Source: Kapaibacterium sp044224925 (GTDB lineage: Bacteria; Bacteroidota; Ignavibacteria; Kapaibacteriales; Kapaibacteriaceae). From it: a DNA stretch of 64,000 nt. Made by a program: the position numbers and the translations under genes. The stretch spans positions 4,810 to 68,809 of the forward strand of contig JBGAJM010000012.1 in NCBI GenBank assembly GCA_044224925.1, written 5' to 3'. This document shows, one piece after another, positions 27,471 to 36,433 of the stretch. The notes under the pieces are model-generated. The model did no database searches and was not told the origin of the DNA. It was given only the letters and a program-made list of their open reading frames with translations. The stretch's first letter is position 1, and each line of letters begins with the position of its first letter.

Positions 27471-30317
27471 ATGAGGTATCCAGTGAAGACGGTGAATTCA
27501 ATTGTTTCGGTATTCCTGTTGGCAGCAATGTGGCCGTTGGCCATGCTTGCCGAGGGGACCATTACAGGCAAAGTTACGGACGGAGAGAATGGCGACGGAT
27601 TGCGGGGGGCCACCGTTCAGGTGCTCACCACGAAGAAGGGCGCCTATACGGACACGAAGGGAACCTTCCGGATCAAGAAGGTACCGGCCGGTACGTATTC
27701 CGTGAAGATCGCCTTTGTGGGCTACGACTCGAAGACGGTGGATGGCGTGGTGGTGAAGGACGACGAGACCGTCACCGTGGACGTGTTGCTGGAGATGACG
27801 AAGACCACGTCGAAAGAAGTGGTCGTCTCTGCCACGCGTTCAAACGATAATGCAGCGGCGATGCTTGCGAAACGGAAGAACGCATCGCAGGTGAGTGACG
27901 GTATCGGGAAGGAAGAGATCTCGAAGCTGCCGGATGGTGATGCCGGTCAGTCGCTGAAGCGCGTCTCTGGCGTAACCCTCGTCGAAGGCAAGTATGTGTT
28001 CGTGCGTGGTGTGAGCGATCGGTACAGCAACACCACGTTGAATGGCGCATCGCTCTCGACCACGGAGCCCGATAAGAAGTCGTTCGCCTTCGACATGTTC
28101 CCGGCGGAATTGCTCGAGAACGCCAACATCGCCAAGTCGTTCACGCCGGATCTTCCCGGGAATTTCTCGGGCGGACTCGTGCAGTTGAACACCATCGATT
28201 TTCCAAGTGCATACAGTCTGAAGTTCAGTGCCGGCCAGCAGTTCAATGACTACGTGACGTTCCATAGCAACGAGTTCCTGACGTATCAGGGTGGAAACAC
28301 GGATTGGCTGGCCTTCAGCGGTCAGTCCCGCGTTGCACCATCGGACGTGCCTGCGTCGCGTCAAGAGTTCGCACAACTGAACAAGGCCGCCTACAGCGGC
28401 GATCAAGCCGCCATCGAACGCGTGCACGAGGTGGGAACGGGCTTCCAGAACGCGCGTTGGAACACGCTGTACGAAACGGCGCCAACGAACGGCACCATGG
28501 GTCTGACGCTGAGTGCACCTATCGAAGTGGGCGACACAGATCAGCTGGGCATCGTTGCCAACATGAACTACGGCATGAGCTATGCGATGAATCGCATGAA
28601 GCGCGGTGGTATTCAATCGGACGGAACGCTGCAATACGACAAGCAAGGGTATGCTGCACAGAAAAGCGTGAGCTGGGGCGGTTTGTTGAACCTTGCCTAT
28701 CGCATGGGAACGAACACCACGGTGTCGCTCAAGAGCGTGTACAACCGAGGCATGGACGACGAATCGGTCGAGCTCGACGGTCTCTCGAACGCCCTCACAA
28801 TGGTACGTCGTGAATTCGGCTTCAACTACGTGGAGCGACAGCTTGCCAGCACGCAGCTCAGCGGTGAGCACACCGTGGCAGATCTCAGCAATGCCCTTAT
28901 CGAATGGAAGCTCGGCTATAGCGCTTCGCTGCGCAACGAGCCGGACTACCGTCGCCTCACGTATCAGCGCAACGTCGAAGAGCCGGAAGGCGCACTGACG
29001 CTAGCGATCACGGCCTCGCCCTATGGCGATGGTACATCGGCAGGACGGTTCTACTCGAACATGACGGAGTACAGTCGCAACGCCAACTTGAACTTCACCA
29101 TTCCGGTGAACGAGTTCAAGATCAAGGTGGGCGGACTCTATGAGTTCCGCAATCGCAACTTCGGTGCACGTTCGTACACGATGATCCAGTCGCAGAACTA
29201 TCAAGGCGACATCGACAACCTTCTCACCATCAACGAGACCGGTCAGGTCGATCATGCACGCACGTTCCAGGATTCGAACTTCACGGTCGACCGTATCCTG
29301 ATGTCGGAAGAGACCAAGGCATCGGATTCCTACATCGCCTCCGAAGAGCTTGGCGCCGGCTATGCCATGGCCGATCTTCCATTCGCGATCGGAACCACCA
29401 CGATGCGATTCATCGGTGGTGCACGTATCGAGAAGAGTGTGCAACAGCTCAACTCCTTTGACTATAACAACCAACCGGTGAATCCGCGCGTGGACGTCAC
29501 CGATGTGCTACCGTCCCTGAATCTCGTGATCGGACCCACGGCCGACATGAACATTCGCATGAGTGCAACGCAAACACTCTCGCGTCCTTCCCTCCGTGAA
29601 TTCGCTCCCTTCTCCTTCTACAATTTCCAGACGCAAGCAGTGGTCACGGGGAATCCGAATCTCACGCGTGCCCTCATCCAGAACTACGATCTGCGCTGGG
29701 AGTACTTCCCGGCATCGGGTGAAGTGCTCAGTGCGAGCGTCTTCTACAAGACCTTCAAGAACGCCATCGAAGAGACCATCTTCCCGTCGACGTCGGAAGT
29801 GATCTACTCCTTCCAGAATGCATCCGGCTTAGCCACCAACATCGGTGTCGAATTCGAAGCACGGAAGAACCTCGGCTTTATCGGCGACTTCTTCAAGCCC
29901 TTCACGTTCTCGGTGAACTATGCCTACATCCGGTCGAACATCACCGTCACGCAAGGCTCTGTGGTGGACGAGCGTCCGATGTGGGGACAGAGTCCGTACA
30001 CATTGAACGCATCGCTCTTCTACACCAACCTGGAATCAGGGTCGACGATCAGTCTCGGATACAACACCTACGGCAAGCGCATCATCAAGGTCGGACAGCG
30101 CGGCGTATATCAGTTCGACGATCCGCATGTGTACGAGATGCCTCGCGACGTGATCGACTTCGGTTTCACGCAAAGCATTGGCGCAAGCCTCGAGTTCAAG
30201 TTCAGTGTTCGCGATCTCCTCAATCAAGCACTTGTCTGGCAACAGGGAGCAACGGCCATTCAGAGCAACATCCGTGGCCGCTCCTTCACCTTTGGTATTG
30301 GCTATAAACTTCAATGA
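27471..30317 (+). CDS. TonB-dependent outer-membrane receptor
   Basis: Outer-membrane transporter powered by TonB. The product (948 residues from ATG 27471; 944 if GTG 27483 is used) has a Sec signal, an N-terminal carboxypeptidase-regulatory-like domain (GTITGKVTDGENGDGLRGAT, GTYSVKIAFVGYDSKTV), a plug domain (GDAGQSLKRVSGVTLVEGKY, YVFVRGVSDRYSNTTLNGAS) and a large beta-barrel ending in an aromatic-rich strand (SFTFGIGYKLQ). The GTG start is better supported: GAGG at 27473-27476 is spaced 6 bases from it. It is followed 23 bases downstream by a secreted protein with a type IX tail, a pairing common in Bacteroidota where the secreted partner may capture substrate. The substrate is unknown. 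Confidence 0.93.
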   Translation: MRYPVKTVNSIVSVFLLAAMWPLAMLAEGTITGKVTDGENGDGLRGATVQVLTTKKGAYTDTKGTFRIKKVPAGTYSVKIAFVGYDSKTVDGVVVKDDETVTVDVLLEMTKTTSKEVVVSATRSNDNAAAMLAKRKNASQVSDGIGKEEISKLPDGDAGQSLKRVSGVTLVEGKYVFVRGVSDRYSNTTLNGASLSTTEPDKKSFAFDMFPAELLENANIAKSFTPDLPGNFSGGLVQLNTIDFPSAYSLKFSAGQQFNDYVTFHSNEFLTYQGGNTDWLAFSGQSRVAPSDVPASRQEFAQLNKAAYSGDQAAIERVHEVGTGFQNARWNTLYETAPTNGTMGLTLSAPIEVGDTDQLGIVANMNYGMSYAMNRMKRGGIQSDGTLQYDKQGYAAQKSVSWGGLLNLAYRMGTNTTVSLKSVYNRGMDDESVELDGLSNALTMVRREFGFNYVERQLASTQLSGEHTVADLSNALIEWKLGYSASLRNEPDYRRLTYQRNVEEPEGALTLAITASPYGDGTSAGRFYSNMTEYSRNANLNFTIPVNEFKIKVGGLYEFRNRNFGARSYTMIQSQNYQGDIDNLLTINETGQVDHARTFQDSNFTVDRILMSEETKASDSYIASEELGAGYAMADLPFAIGTTTMRFIGGARIEKSVQQLNSFDYNNQPVNPRVDVTDVLPSLNLVIGPTADMNIRMSATQTLSRPSLREFAPFSFYNFQTQAVVTGNPNLTRALIQNYDLRWEYFPASGEVLSASVFYKTFKNAIEETIFPSTSEVIYSFQNASGLATNIGVEFEARKNLGFIGDFFKPFTFSVNYAYIRSNITVTQGSVVDERPMWGQSPYTLNASLFYTNLESGSTISLGYNTYGKRIIKVGQRGVYQFDDPHVYEMPRDVIDFGFTQSIGASLEFKFSVRDLLNQALVWQQGATAIQSNIRGRSFTFGIGYKLQ

Positions 30318-30340
30318 CCTGTTTCATAAAGGAACGCTCT

Positions 30341-33300
30341 ATGCGCTCACTTCGATACATACTTCTCGTTGGCGTTCTGTCGGCTGTCACGATGATGGCG
30401 CAGAATCCAACATCCTGCCGGATCACATCACCCAATGGCGGTGAAACGTTCCGTCCGGGCCTTTCACAGACGATCACGTGGGACACCGCCGGCACGAGTC
30501 GTGCGCGGTGGAGGTTCAAGTATGGGACGTCTCCTGCAGGTCCGTGGACAACGATCACTGGCATGGAGAACGTTCTCGACTCCGCAGCGCGCCGTGGGAC
30601 CTTTGTTGGCGGCTGGCGCGTTCCTGCACAGGCCACGACGAATGGCTACATCCGCATGGAACTCATTGCCGACTCCAACACGGTGTTCGACGTCACCGAC
30701 GCGGCTTTCACGATCATTCAACCGGAGGCTGTGCGTGTGGACTCCGTGCTCTCCGGTACGTTGACGGGAACCGTGAAACTTCGCAATTCGAAGATCTACG
30801 GTCTGAACGGATTCCTTTATGTGAACGGAACGCTCGAGATCGAGCCGGGTACGATCATCGTTGGCGATACGGTCGGACAGAACTCGGCCATTTGTGTCAA
30901 TCGTGGTGGCAAGCTCATTGCGAAGGGCACAAAGGACCGTCCGATCATCTTCACCTCTGCAGCTCCTGCCGGTCAGCGTGCGCGTGGAGACTGGGGTGGC
31001 ATCGTGTTGTGCGGAAATGCGCGCACGAATCATCCCGGAGGGCAGGCCGCCATGGAAGGTGGCATTGCCGATCCCGCACCACCCAACGGCTGGTTCGGTG
31101 GAACGAATGACGACGACAACAGCGGTGTGCTGCAGTATGTGCGTATCGAGTTCGGTGGCATCGCCCTTACGCCGAACAACGAGATCAACGGACTCACGCT
31201 CTGTGCTGTGGGACGTGGCACCACCATCGATCACGTTCAAGTGTCGCATGCGAATGATGATTCCTTCGAATGGTTTGGCGGTACGGTGAATGCGAAGTAC
31301 CTGGTCTCCTACGGTGGGATCGACGACGACTTCGATACCGATAACGGATTCAGTGGCTTCGTTCAGTACGGCGTCGCCAAGCGCTTCCGCACCATTGCCG
31401 ATCAGTCGACATCACAGGCCTTTGAATCGGACAACGATGCGAACACGTCGTTCAACGATCCACGCACGCATGCCATCTTCTCGAACATGACGTTGATCGG
31501 ACCGATCCAGGACACGTCGTGGACGGCCGGCAGCGGACCCAATCAATACAATCGATTCTTTGGCTCAAGCTTGCAAGTACGTCGCAACTCTCGTTTGAAT
31601 GTGTTCAACAGCGTCTTCGTTGGTTGGCCACGTGGTATGGAGCTGTCCGGCGTTCCAACAATGGTGGCCGCACAGGCAGACACGACGCATATCCGCCACA
31701 ACAGCTGGTTCGGTATCAAGGGTACGACCTTCAATCTTGCCAGTGGTACGCCACCAACGGGAATGGATGCCACGTGGCTCGAGCGCGTGCAGTATGTGAA
31801 CACCGTCGACAAGAGCAATCCCAACAATGCCTTCCTCGAAAACCCTTGGGTGGAAGCATCGAACACGTTCAATCCTGCACCGAAGAACGTGGCACCATAT
31901 CTGAACTCTGCAAGCTTCACAAATGCCAACTTCGCACTTGTGCCGATCAACGATCCGTTCTTCGAGCAAGTGAGCTATCGCGGTGCATTCCCTGCAACGG
32001 GTGAGCGCTGGGATGAAGGTTGGACAGAGTATGATCCTGTCAATGCCGACTACCGTGCCGTGCCATTCATCAAGGTGCTCTCTCCGGGTGCAACAGCAGG
32101 CGAGAAGTTCGTCAAGGGCACAACGGTCGACATCACATGGGATACGACCAACGCTCCCGGCACACACTATAAGATCGAGTTCGCAACTGGTGCAGCAGGT
32201 CCATGGACGACCGTGACCAATGGTTCCGATGTTGTGGATGCAGGCGCATCGCGCGGCAAGCTGCCTGGTGGATTCTCTATTCCTAACATCAACACGACCA
32301 CCGGCTACATTCGCATCTCCGATGTGAACGATCCGTCGAACTTCGACATCAACGACAATGCCTTCTCCATCATCGATTTGCCGCAGCCGGCCGTTCGTCT
32401 CATCGAGCCGGGCACGAACAACAAGAGCATTCGCGTTGGTCAGTCCGTCACACTGAACTGGGACACCACGAACACGTACCGCAAGCACTGGCGCTTCGAG
32501 TTCGGCAAGTCGGCCACCGGTCCGTGGCGCACTTTGTCGAACCTTGGCAACGTGCTCGATAGCGGTGCACGCCGTGGACAGTTCACCGGCGCCTTTGTCC
32601 TCCGTCAGTCCGACGTCACCGAAACGGGCTATGTGCGCATGACGCTCATGGAAGACACAACGAAGACCGACGTGAACGATATGCCGTTCGCCGTTGTCAC
32701 GGCAGCACCATCGCGTGTTGACTCTGTTATCAGCGGACACATCTCCACGCGCGTCAAGCTGTGGAACACGAAGATCTATGGTATCGATGGCTTTGTCTAT
32801 ATCGACAGCACGGGAGTGCTCGAGATCGAAAAGGGAACGGTCATCCTTGGTGATACACTCGGACAGAACAACGCCATCTGCGTGAATCGCGGTGGCAAGC
32901 TCGTGGCCAATGGAACGCGCGATCTTCCGATCGTCTTCACGTCGAGTGCAGCACCGGGTCAGCGTGCCCGCGGCGACTGGGGCGGCATCGTCTTCTGCGG
33001 TCGCGCACGCACCAATCATCCCGGAGGCCAGGCCGCCATGGAAGGTGGCATTGCCGATCCAGCACCCCCGAACGGTTGGTTCGGTGGAACGGATGACGAC
33101 GATTCAAGCGGTGTGCTGCGCTATGTGCGTATCGAGTTCGGTGGTATCGCGTTGACGCCGAACAACGAGATCAACGGACTCACACTTGCAGCCGTTGGCC
33201 GCAGAACGGTGATCGATCACGTGCAGGTTTCGCATGCGAACGACGACTCCTTCGAGTGGTTCGGTGGCACGGTGAATGCCAAGTATCTGATCGCCTATGG

Positions 33301-34351
33301 TGGCATCGATGATGACTTCGATACCGACAACGGCTTCAGCGGTAAGGTGCAGTTCGGTCTCGGCAAGCGCTTCCGTACGGTGGCCGATCAGTCGACCTCG
33401 CAAGCCTTCGAATCCGACAACGATGCGAACACATCGTTCAACAACCCGCATACATCGTGCATCTTCTCGAACATGACGTTGGTCGGTCCGATCCAGGACA
33501 CGTCGTGGACGTCGGGCAGCGGCGCAAATCAATACAACAAGTTCTACGGTGCAGGCATTCAAGTGCGCCGCAACTCCCGTCACAACCTGTTCAACAGCGT
33601 GTTCACCGGTTGGCCACGCGGTATGGAGATCGCCGGTGTACCGACGATGGTGGCCGCCAATGCCGACACGATGAGCACGCGCAATACAAGCTGGTTCGGC
33701 ATCAAGGGCACATGGCTCAATCTCGCCGGTGGTACACCACCTGCCGGCATGGATGCGTCGTGGATCGCCAAGAGCGCCTTCGAGAACACCATCGATAAGG
33801 CAGATCCGAATGGCGCCATGCTCATCAATGCATGGGTCGAGAACGACAATGCCTTCAACCCCGTTCCGCTCTTTGGCGCACCGTATCTGAACACAGCCAG
33901 CTTCACGAATGGAACGGCATTCGCACCCATCGGCGATCCGTTCTTCGAGCAAGTACCGTACCGCGGCGCCTTCGCACCGAACGGCGAGCGCTGGGATGCC
34001 ATCTGGGCAGAGTATGATCCGATTAACAAAGAATACAAGGCTCAACCCCCCGTGGATCCGACAAGCGTTCAGGACGAGCACGTCACTGAGCAAGTTGTTG
34101 CTTCGGTCTATCCGAATCCAACAGCTGACGTTTGTACTGTCCGCTATCGTCTCTCGGGGGATGATGCCATCACCATCACGGTCGTGAATGCCATCGGCTC
34201 CGAGCGCAACACGTTCATGGTGGCACAGCCGCAACAAGAAGGTGTGTATGAATTCCAACTGCACACTGCAACACTTGCAAACGGGATGTACTTCGTGACC
34301 TTCACCACGTCGCGCGGAACTGTCTCCCTCCCCTTGACCGTCCAGCGGTGA
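30341..34351 (+). CDS. Secreted protein with two near-identical modules and type IX tail
   Basis: The ATG at 30341 (AAGGA 8 bases upstream) gives 1336 residues with a Sec signal. Three Kre9/KNH-like immunoglobulin domains are visible: about 25-125 (ITSPNGGETFRPGLSQTITW), 576-683 (VLSPGATAGEKF) and 683-790 (LIEPGTNNKSIRV). Two large repeats, about 138-565 and 799-1228, share long identical blocks such as RARGDWGGIV, NHPGGQAAMEGGIADPAP and ALTPNNEINGLTL; the DNA offset is close to 1986 bp. These repeats look like beta-helical surface modules of a Bacteroidota family that I cannot name. The tail starts SVYPNPTADV and ends LTVQR. It directly follows the TonB receptor, so the two probably act together at the cell surface. 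Confidence 0.86.
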   Translation: MRSLRYILLVGVLSAVTMMAQNPTSCRITSPNGGETFRPGLSQTITWDTAGTSRARWRFKYGTSPAGPWTTITGMENVLDSAARRGTFVGGWRVPAQATTNGYIRMELIADSNTVFDVTDAAFTIIQPEAVRVDSVLSGTLTGTVKLRNSKIYGLNGFLYVNGTLEIEPGTIIVGDTVGQNSAICVNRGGKLIAKGTKDRPIIFTSAAPAGQRARGDWGGIVLCGNARTNHPGGQAAMEGGIADPAPPNGWFGGTNDDDNSGVLQYVRIEFGGIALTPNNEINGLTLCAVGRGTTIDHVQVSHANDDSFEWFGGTVNAKYLVSYGGIDDDFDTDNGFSGFVQYGVAKRFRTIADQSTSQAFESDNDANTSFNDPRTHAIFSNMTLIGPIQDTSWTAGSGPNQYNRFFGSSLQVRRNSRLNVFNSVFVGWPRGMELSGVPTMVAAQADTTHIRHNSWFGIKGTTFNLASGTPPTGMDATWLERVQYVNTVDKSNPNNAFLENPWVEASNTFNPAPKNVAPYLNSASFTNANFALVPINDPFFEQVSYRGAFPATGERWDEGWTEYDPVNADYRAVPFIKVLSPGATAGEKFVKGTTVDITWDTTNAPGTHYKIEFATGAAGPWTTVTNGSDVVDAGASRGKLPGGFSIPNINTTTGYIRISDVNDPSNFDINDNAFSIIDLPQPAVRLIEPGTNNKSIRVGQSVTLNWDTTNTYRKHWRFEFGKSATGPWRTLSNLGNVLDSGARRGQFTGAFVLRQSDVTETGYVRMTLMEDTTKTDVNDMPFAVVTAAPSRVDSVISGHISTRVKLWNTKIYGIDGFVYIDSTGVLEIEKGTVILGDTLGQNNAICVNRGGKLVANGTRDLPIVFTSSAAPGQRARGDWGGIVFCGRARTNHPGGQAAMEGGIADPAPPNGWFGGTDDDDSSGVLRYVRIEFGGIALTPNNEINGLTLAAVGRRTVIDHVQVSHANDDSFEWFGGTVNAKYLIAYGGIDDDFDTDNGFSGKVQFGLGKRFRTVADQSTSQAFESDNDANTSFNNPHTSCIFSNMTLVGPIQDTSWTSGSGANQYNKFYGAGIQVRRNSRHNLFNSVFTGWPRGMEIAGVPTMVAANADTMSTRNTSWFGIKGTWLNLAGGTPPAGMDASWIAKSAFENTIDKADPNGAMLINAWVENDNAFNPVPLFGAPYLNTASFTNGTAFAPIGDPFFEQVPYRGAFAPNGERWDAIWAEYDPINKEYKAQPPVDPTSVQDEHVTEQVVASVYPNPTADVCTVRYRLSGDDAITITVVNAIGSERNTFMVAQPQQEGVYEFQLHTATLANGMYFVTFTTSRGTVSLPLTVQR

Positions 34352-34366
34352 CCATCCCGTTCACGA

Positions 34367-34403
34367 AAAAGCCCGTCGTTCGAAAGAGCGACGGGCTTTT
34401 GTG
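34367..34403. terminator. Bidirectional intrinsic terminator
   Basis: A perfect 12-bp stem, AAAAGCCCGTCG (34367-34378) with CGACGGGCTTTT (34389-34400), and a 10-base loop. It has a T-run on the plus strand and an A-run that becomes a T-run on the minus strand, and it separates the two convergent genes ending at 34351 and 34424. Confidence 0.92.
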
Positions 34404-34423
34404 TTTGTTGAAATGGTCTTCGA

Positions 34424-35074
34424 TCAGTTGAAGGCGATCTTCACGCGCACCCAACTCCGCGCCGCCACGCCGCCCTTCTTCCCCGGAGTAAAGGGGATCC
34501 GATGGACAGCTTCTTCGGCAATGCGATCGATCTCGGCGTTGACGCGCAAGACGTGATCGATGCGGCCGATGGTCCCGTTGGCGAACACCTCGACGGCCAC
34601 GATGGCCGTGCCATGGAGCGATCCACCGGCACCCGGTGTGAGAGCCTCCAACGCCGTTCGCAGGTCGGCTTCGTTATACGTTGCGGCTACGTCGACCACG
34701 GCCGTCGTATCGAGTTCATCGAGACTCTTCGGCAACGGCACGGGCTTGAGGGCCCGCAACGTGTCGAGACTCCAGATCACACCGATCGACTCATGTTCCA
34801 ACCGCGTGCCGCGCGGCGGATAGCGCAACAGATCGAAGTCCGTCACATGCCGTCCACGATCGAACGCACCCGTATACACCATCACCGTATCCATGTCGCT
34901 CATCCACACGGCCTTGCCATTGCCATGCGCCGTGTCGTTGCGAACCTGTCCACTATACCACACGGATGTGACTTGAAACGCCTCGGGATTCTCGATCCAG
35001 CACGTTGTGCCCTTCGAGCGAATGAAGGCATCGCCGGGAAGGAGGAGGGAGGCGGTGAGGAGGAGATGGAGCAT
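34424..35074 (-). CDS. Exported protein with MORN-like N-terminus and TonB C-terminal-like domain
   Basis: The ATG at 35074 gives 216 residues starting with a short signal sequence (MLHLLLTASLLLPGDA). The N-terminal half has a MORN-like segment (YSGQVRNDTAHGNGKAVW...YTGAFDRGRHV). The C-terminal 70 residues resemble the TonB C-terminal domain (GTAIVAVEVFANGTIGRIDHVL, then AVHRIPFTPGKKGGVAARSWVRVKIAF), the part that contacts TonB-box receptors. There is no N-terminal membrane anchor plus proline-rich spacer as in true TonB, so it is likely a periplasmic relative. The gene is preceded on its strand by a trailer element (35081-35143) and ends at the shared terminator. Confidence 0.75.
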   Translation of the reverse strand: MLHLLLTASLLLPGDAFIRSKGTTCWIENPEAFQVTSVWYSGQVRNDTAHGNGKAVWMSDMDTVMVYTGAFDRGRHVTDFDLLRYPPRGTRLEHESIGVIWSLDTLRALKPVPLPKSLDELDTTAVVDVAATYNEADLRTALEALTPGAGGSLHGTAIVAVEVFANGTIGRIDHVLRVNAEIDRIAEEAVHRIPFTPGKKGGVAARSWVRVKIAFN

Positions 35075-35080
35075 GGGGGA

Positions 35081-35143
35081 GAATCGGAAGAGAATACAGG
35101 ATCAAGAATACAGAATCCCGATCAAGAATCAAGGATCAAGAAT
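35081..35143 (-). repeat. Dispersed trailer element, copy 1 (no array)
   Basis: On the minus strand this holds GATTCTGTATTCTTGATC followed by CTGTATTCTCTTCCGATT, the same block found next to the GTG-N3-CAC arrays at 41210, 41744 and 44425. Here it fills the gap between the stop of the acyltransferase (35144) and the ATG at 35074, with no tandem array in front. It also contains extra GATCNNTGATTC variants, as if the internal GATC-TATTC unit had been copied. Confidence 0.7.
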
Positions 35144-36265
35144 TCACCAGCCAGGGAAGTCTGCAGGAACAACAATGTAGGTGACCGTCATGACAATGAT
35201 CTGGAGTGCATAGAAACGTTGCGCCAATTCAGGGCGCTCCTTCTTGATCGAGTGCCAATACCACATGATCACAAGTAGGGGAATGGTGATCACCATCCAG
35301 ATCACGGCGACCCCAAGATATCCTTGCGGAGGGAGACCGATCATATGTTGCGCGGTCTGTGCGGCCTTCCCATAGACGAGGATCAAGTGAGAGACATACA
35401 TGAAGAGCGATTCTTGTCCGACAACCTGCAAGAACTTGCCAATGCGCGACCGTTGAAGTCGGTCTTCGTTCAAATACAGGATACCGAGCAACGTGAGCGT
35501 TGCCGTGCAACAGAACAGTAGTATGCTTGGAGTGGCCTTCCACCAAATGTCGAGTGACCACGGTGCGGGAAGGGTCGACAGTTTCAACGTGAACAGCACC
35601 ACCGGCACAAAGAGTCCGGAGGCGATCCAGATCTTCGATATCATCGACTTGTTCGTCGATCGCATGAACACACTCGTGAGCGTAACGCCGGCGAAGAAGT
35701 AGAAACTCCACGGAAACATCGGGAACGGACTGGATGATGGGAACTCCGTCCATACCCACCACGAACTACACAGGACGAAGAGCGCTGCCGCCGCTGATAG
35801 GCGCGTGACGTTCTTGATGTTCCTGCCGATGAACACAAATGCCAACCCAATGAACGTCGAGTAGACGATCGTGTGAAGCACATCCACCTGAAGGCCCGGA
35901 AGGAGTTCATCCATCGAAGCCATCAAGGTGCGCTCAAGAGAATAGAAGGGGATGTGCAGTGTAAAGGCGCACCACAGTATGTAGAACAGTCGGCGTACGT
36001 ACAGATAGAGTGGTCTACCTCCATGAAGGTAGTCGTTGATCTTCCTCGACATCGCGATCCAAAATCCGGCACCGGCAAGAAAGATGAATGTTGGCGCAAC
36101 GTACCCATTGGTCACGTTCAGAACATCGAACGACGTGTTGACATGGATCGCCGGATCGATGAAGACATTCGTGATATGCACCTGGATCATCCAGAGGACG
36201 GCCAGACCGCGCGCTACGTCGAGGAAGATGAACCGGGAATTTGGACGTGGTTCCGATCGCGTCAT
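35144..36265 (-). CDS. Membrane acyltransferase (DUF1624/HGSNAT-like)
   Basis: The ATG at 36265 gives 373 residues with about nine or ten membrane segments. The N-terminal block RFIFLDVARGLAVLWMIQVHITNVF is the signature of the heparan-alpha-glucosaminide N-acetyltransferase/DUF1624 group of inner-membrane acyltransferases, with a conserved His in the second half of the motif. Its acceptor is unknown; surface polysaccharide or lipid acylation is the usual assumption. It overlaps the tiny membrane protein gene upstream by 4 bases, so the two are co-translated. A longer in-frame start would run through and beyond that gene and is rejected. A second gene of the same group is at 55925. Confidence 0.82.
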   Translation of the reverse strand: MTRSEPRPNSRFIFLDVARGLAVLWMIQVHITNVFIDPAIHVNTSFDVLNVTNGYVAPTFIFLAGAGFWIAMSRKINDYLHGGRPLYLYVRRLFYILWCAFTLHIPFYSLERTLMASMDELLPGLQVDVLHTIVYSTFIGLAFVFIGRNIKNVTRLSAAAALFVLCSSWWVWTEFPSSSPFPMFPWSFYFFAGVTLTSVFMRSTNKSMISKIWIASGLFVPVVLFTLKLSTLPAPWSLDIWWKATPSILLFCCTATLTLLGILYLNEDRLQRSRIGKFLQVVGQESLFMYVSHLILVYGKAAQTAQHMIGLPPQGYLGVAVIWMVITIPLLVIMWYWHSIKKERPELAQRFYALQIIVMTVTYIVVPADFPGW

Positions 36266-36378
36266 GGCCGGCGCTCGTCTTTGCTGTTCGTCATCCGCCG
36301 GACGAATCCGAGGACGAAGTTGAAGGTGAAGATCACGCCAACCACGAAGAGCAGGAAGATGATGAGGTAGCGTTGCAT
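36262..36378 (-). CDS. Tiny membrane protein (38 residues)
   Basis: The ATG at 36378 gives 38 residues made of one hydrophobic helix (YLIIFLLFVVGVIFTFNFVL) and a positively charged tail (RRMTNSKDERRP), predicting a single-pass inner-membrane protein with the tail in the cytosol. It is coupled by a 4-base overlap to the acyltransferase and lies 55 bases from the divergent Ppx gene. A longer frame exists but would overlap the Ppx coding region, so the short form is preferred. Function unknown; similar very small proteins often sit beside membrane enzymes. Confidence 0.6.
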   Translation of the reverse strand: MQRYLIIFLLFVVGVIFTFNFVLGFVRRMTNSKDERRP

Positions 36379-36421
36379 GTCGGTAAAATACGAGGCAGGG
36401 GGAAACGGCCTGCGAAGGGTG

Positions 36422-36429
36422 TATTTTCG
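36422..36429 (+). promoter_or_regulatory. Putative -7 element of the Ppx/GppA gene
   Basis: TATTTTCG ends 4 bases before the ATG at 36434, the same spacing as before recO and the 55925 gene. Transcripts would be leaderless or nearly so. Confidence 0.45.
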
Positions 36430-36433
36430 CCCC

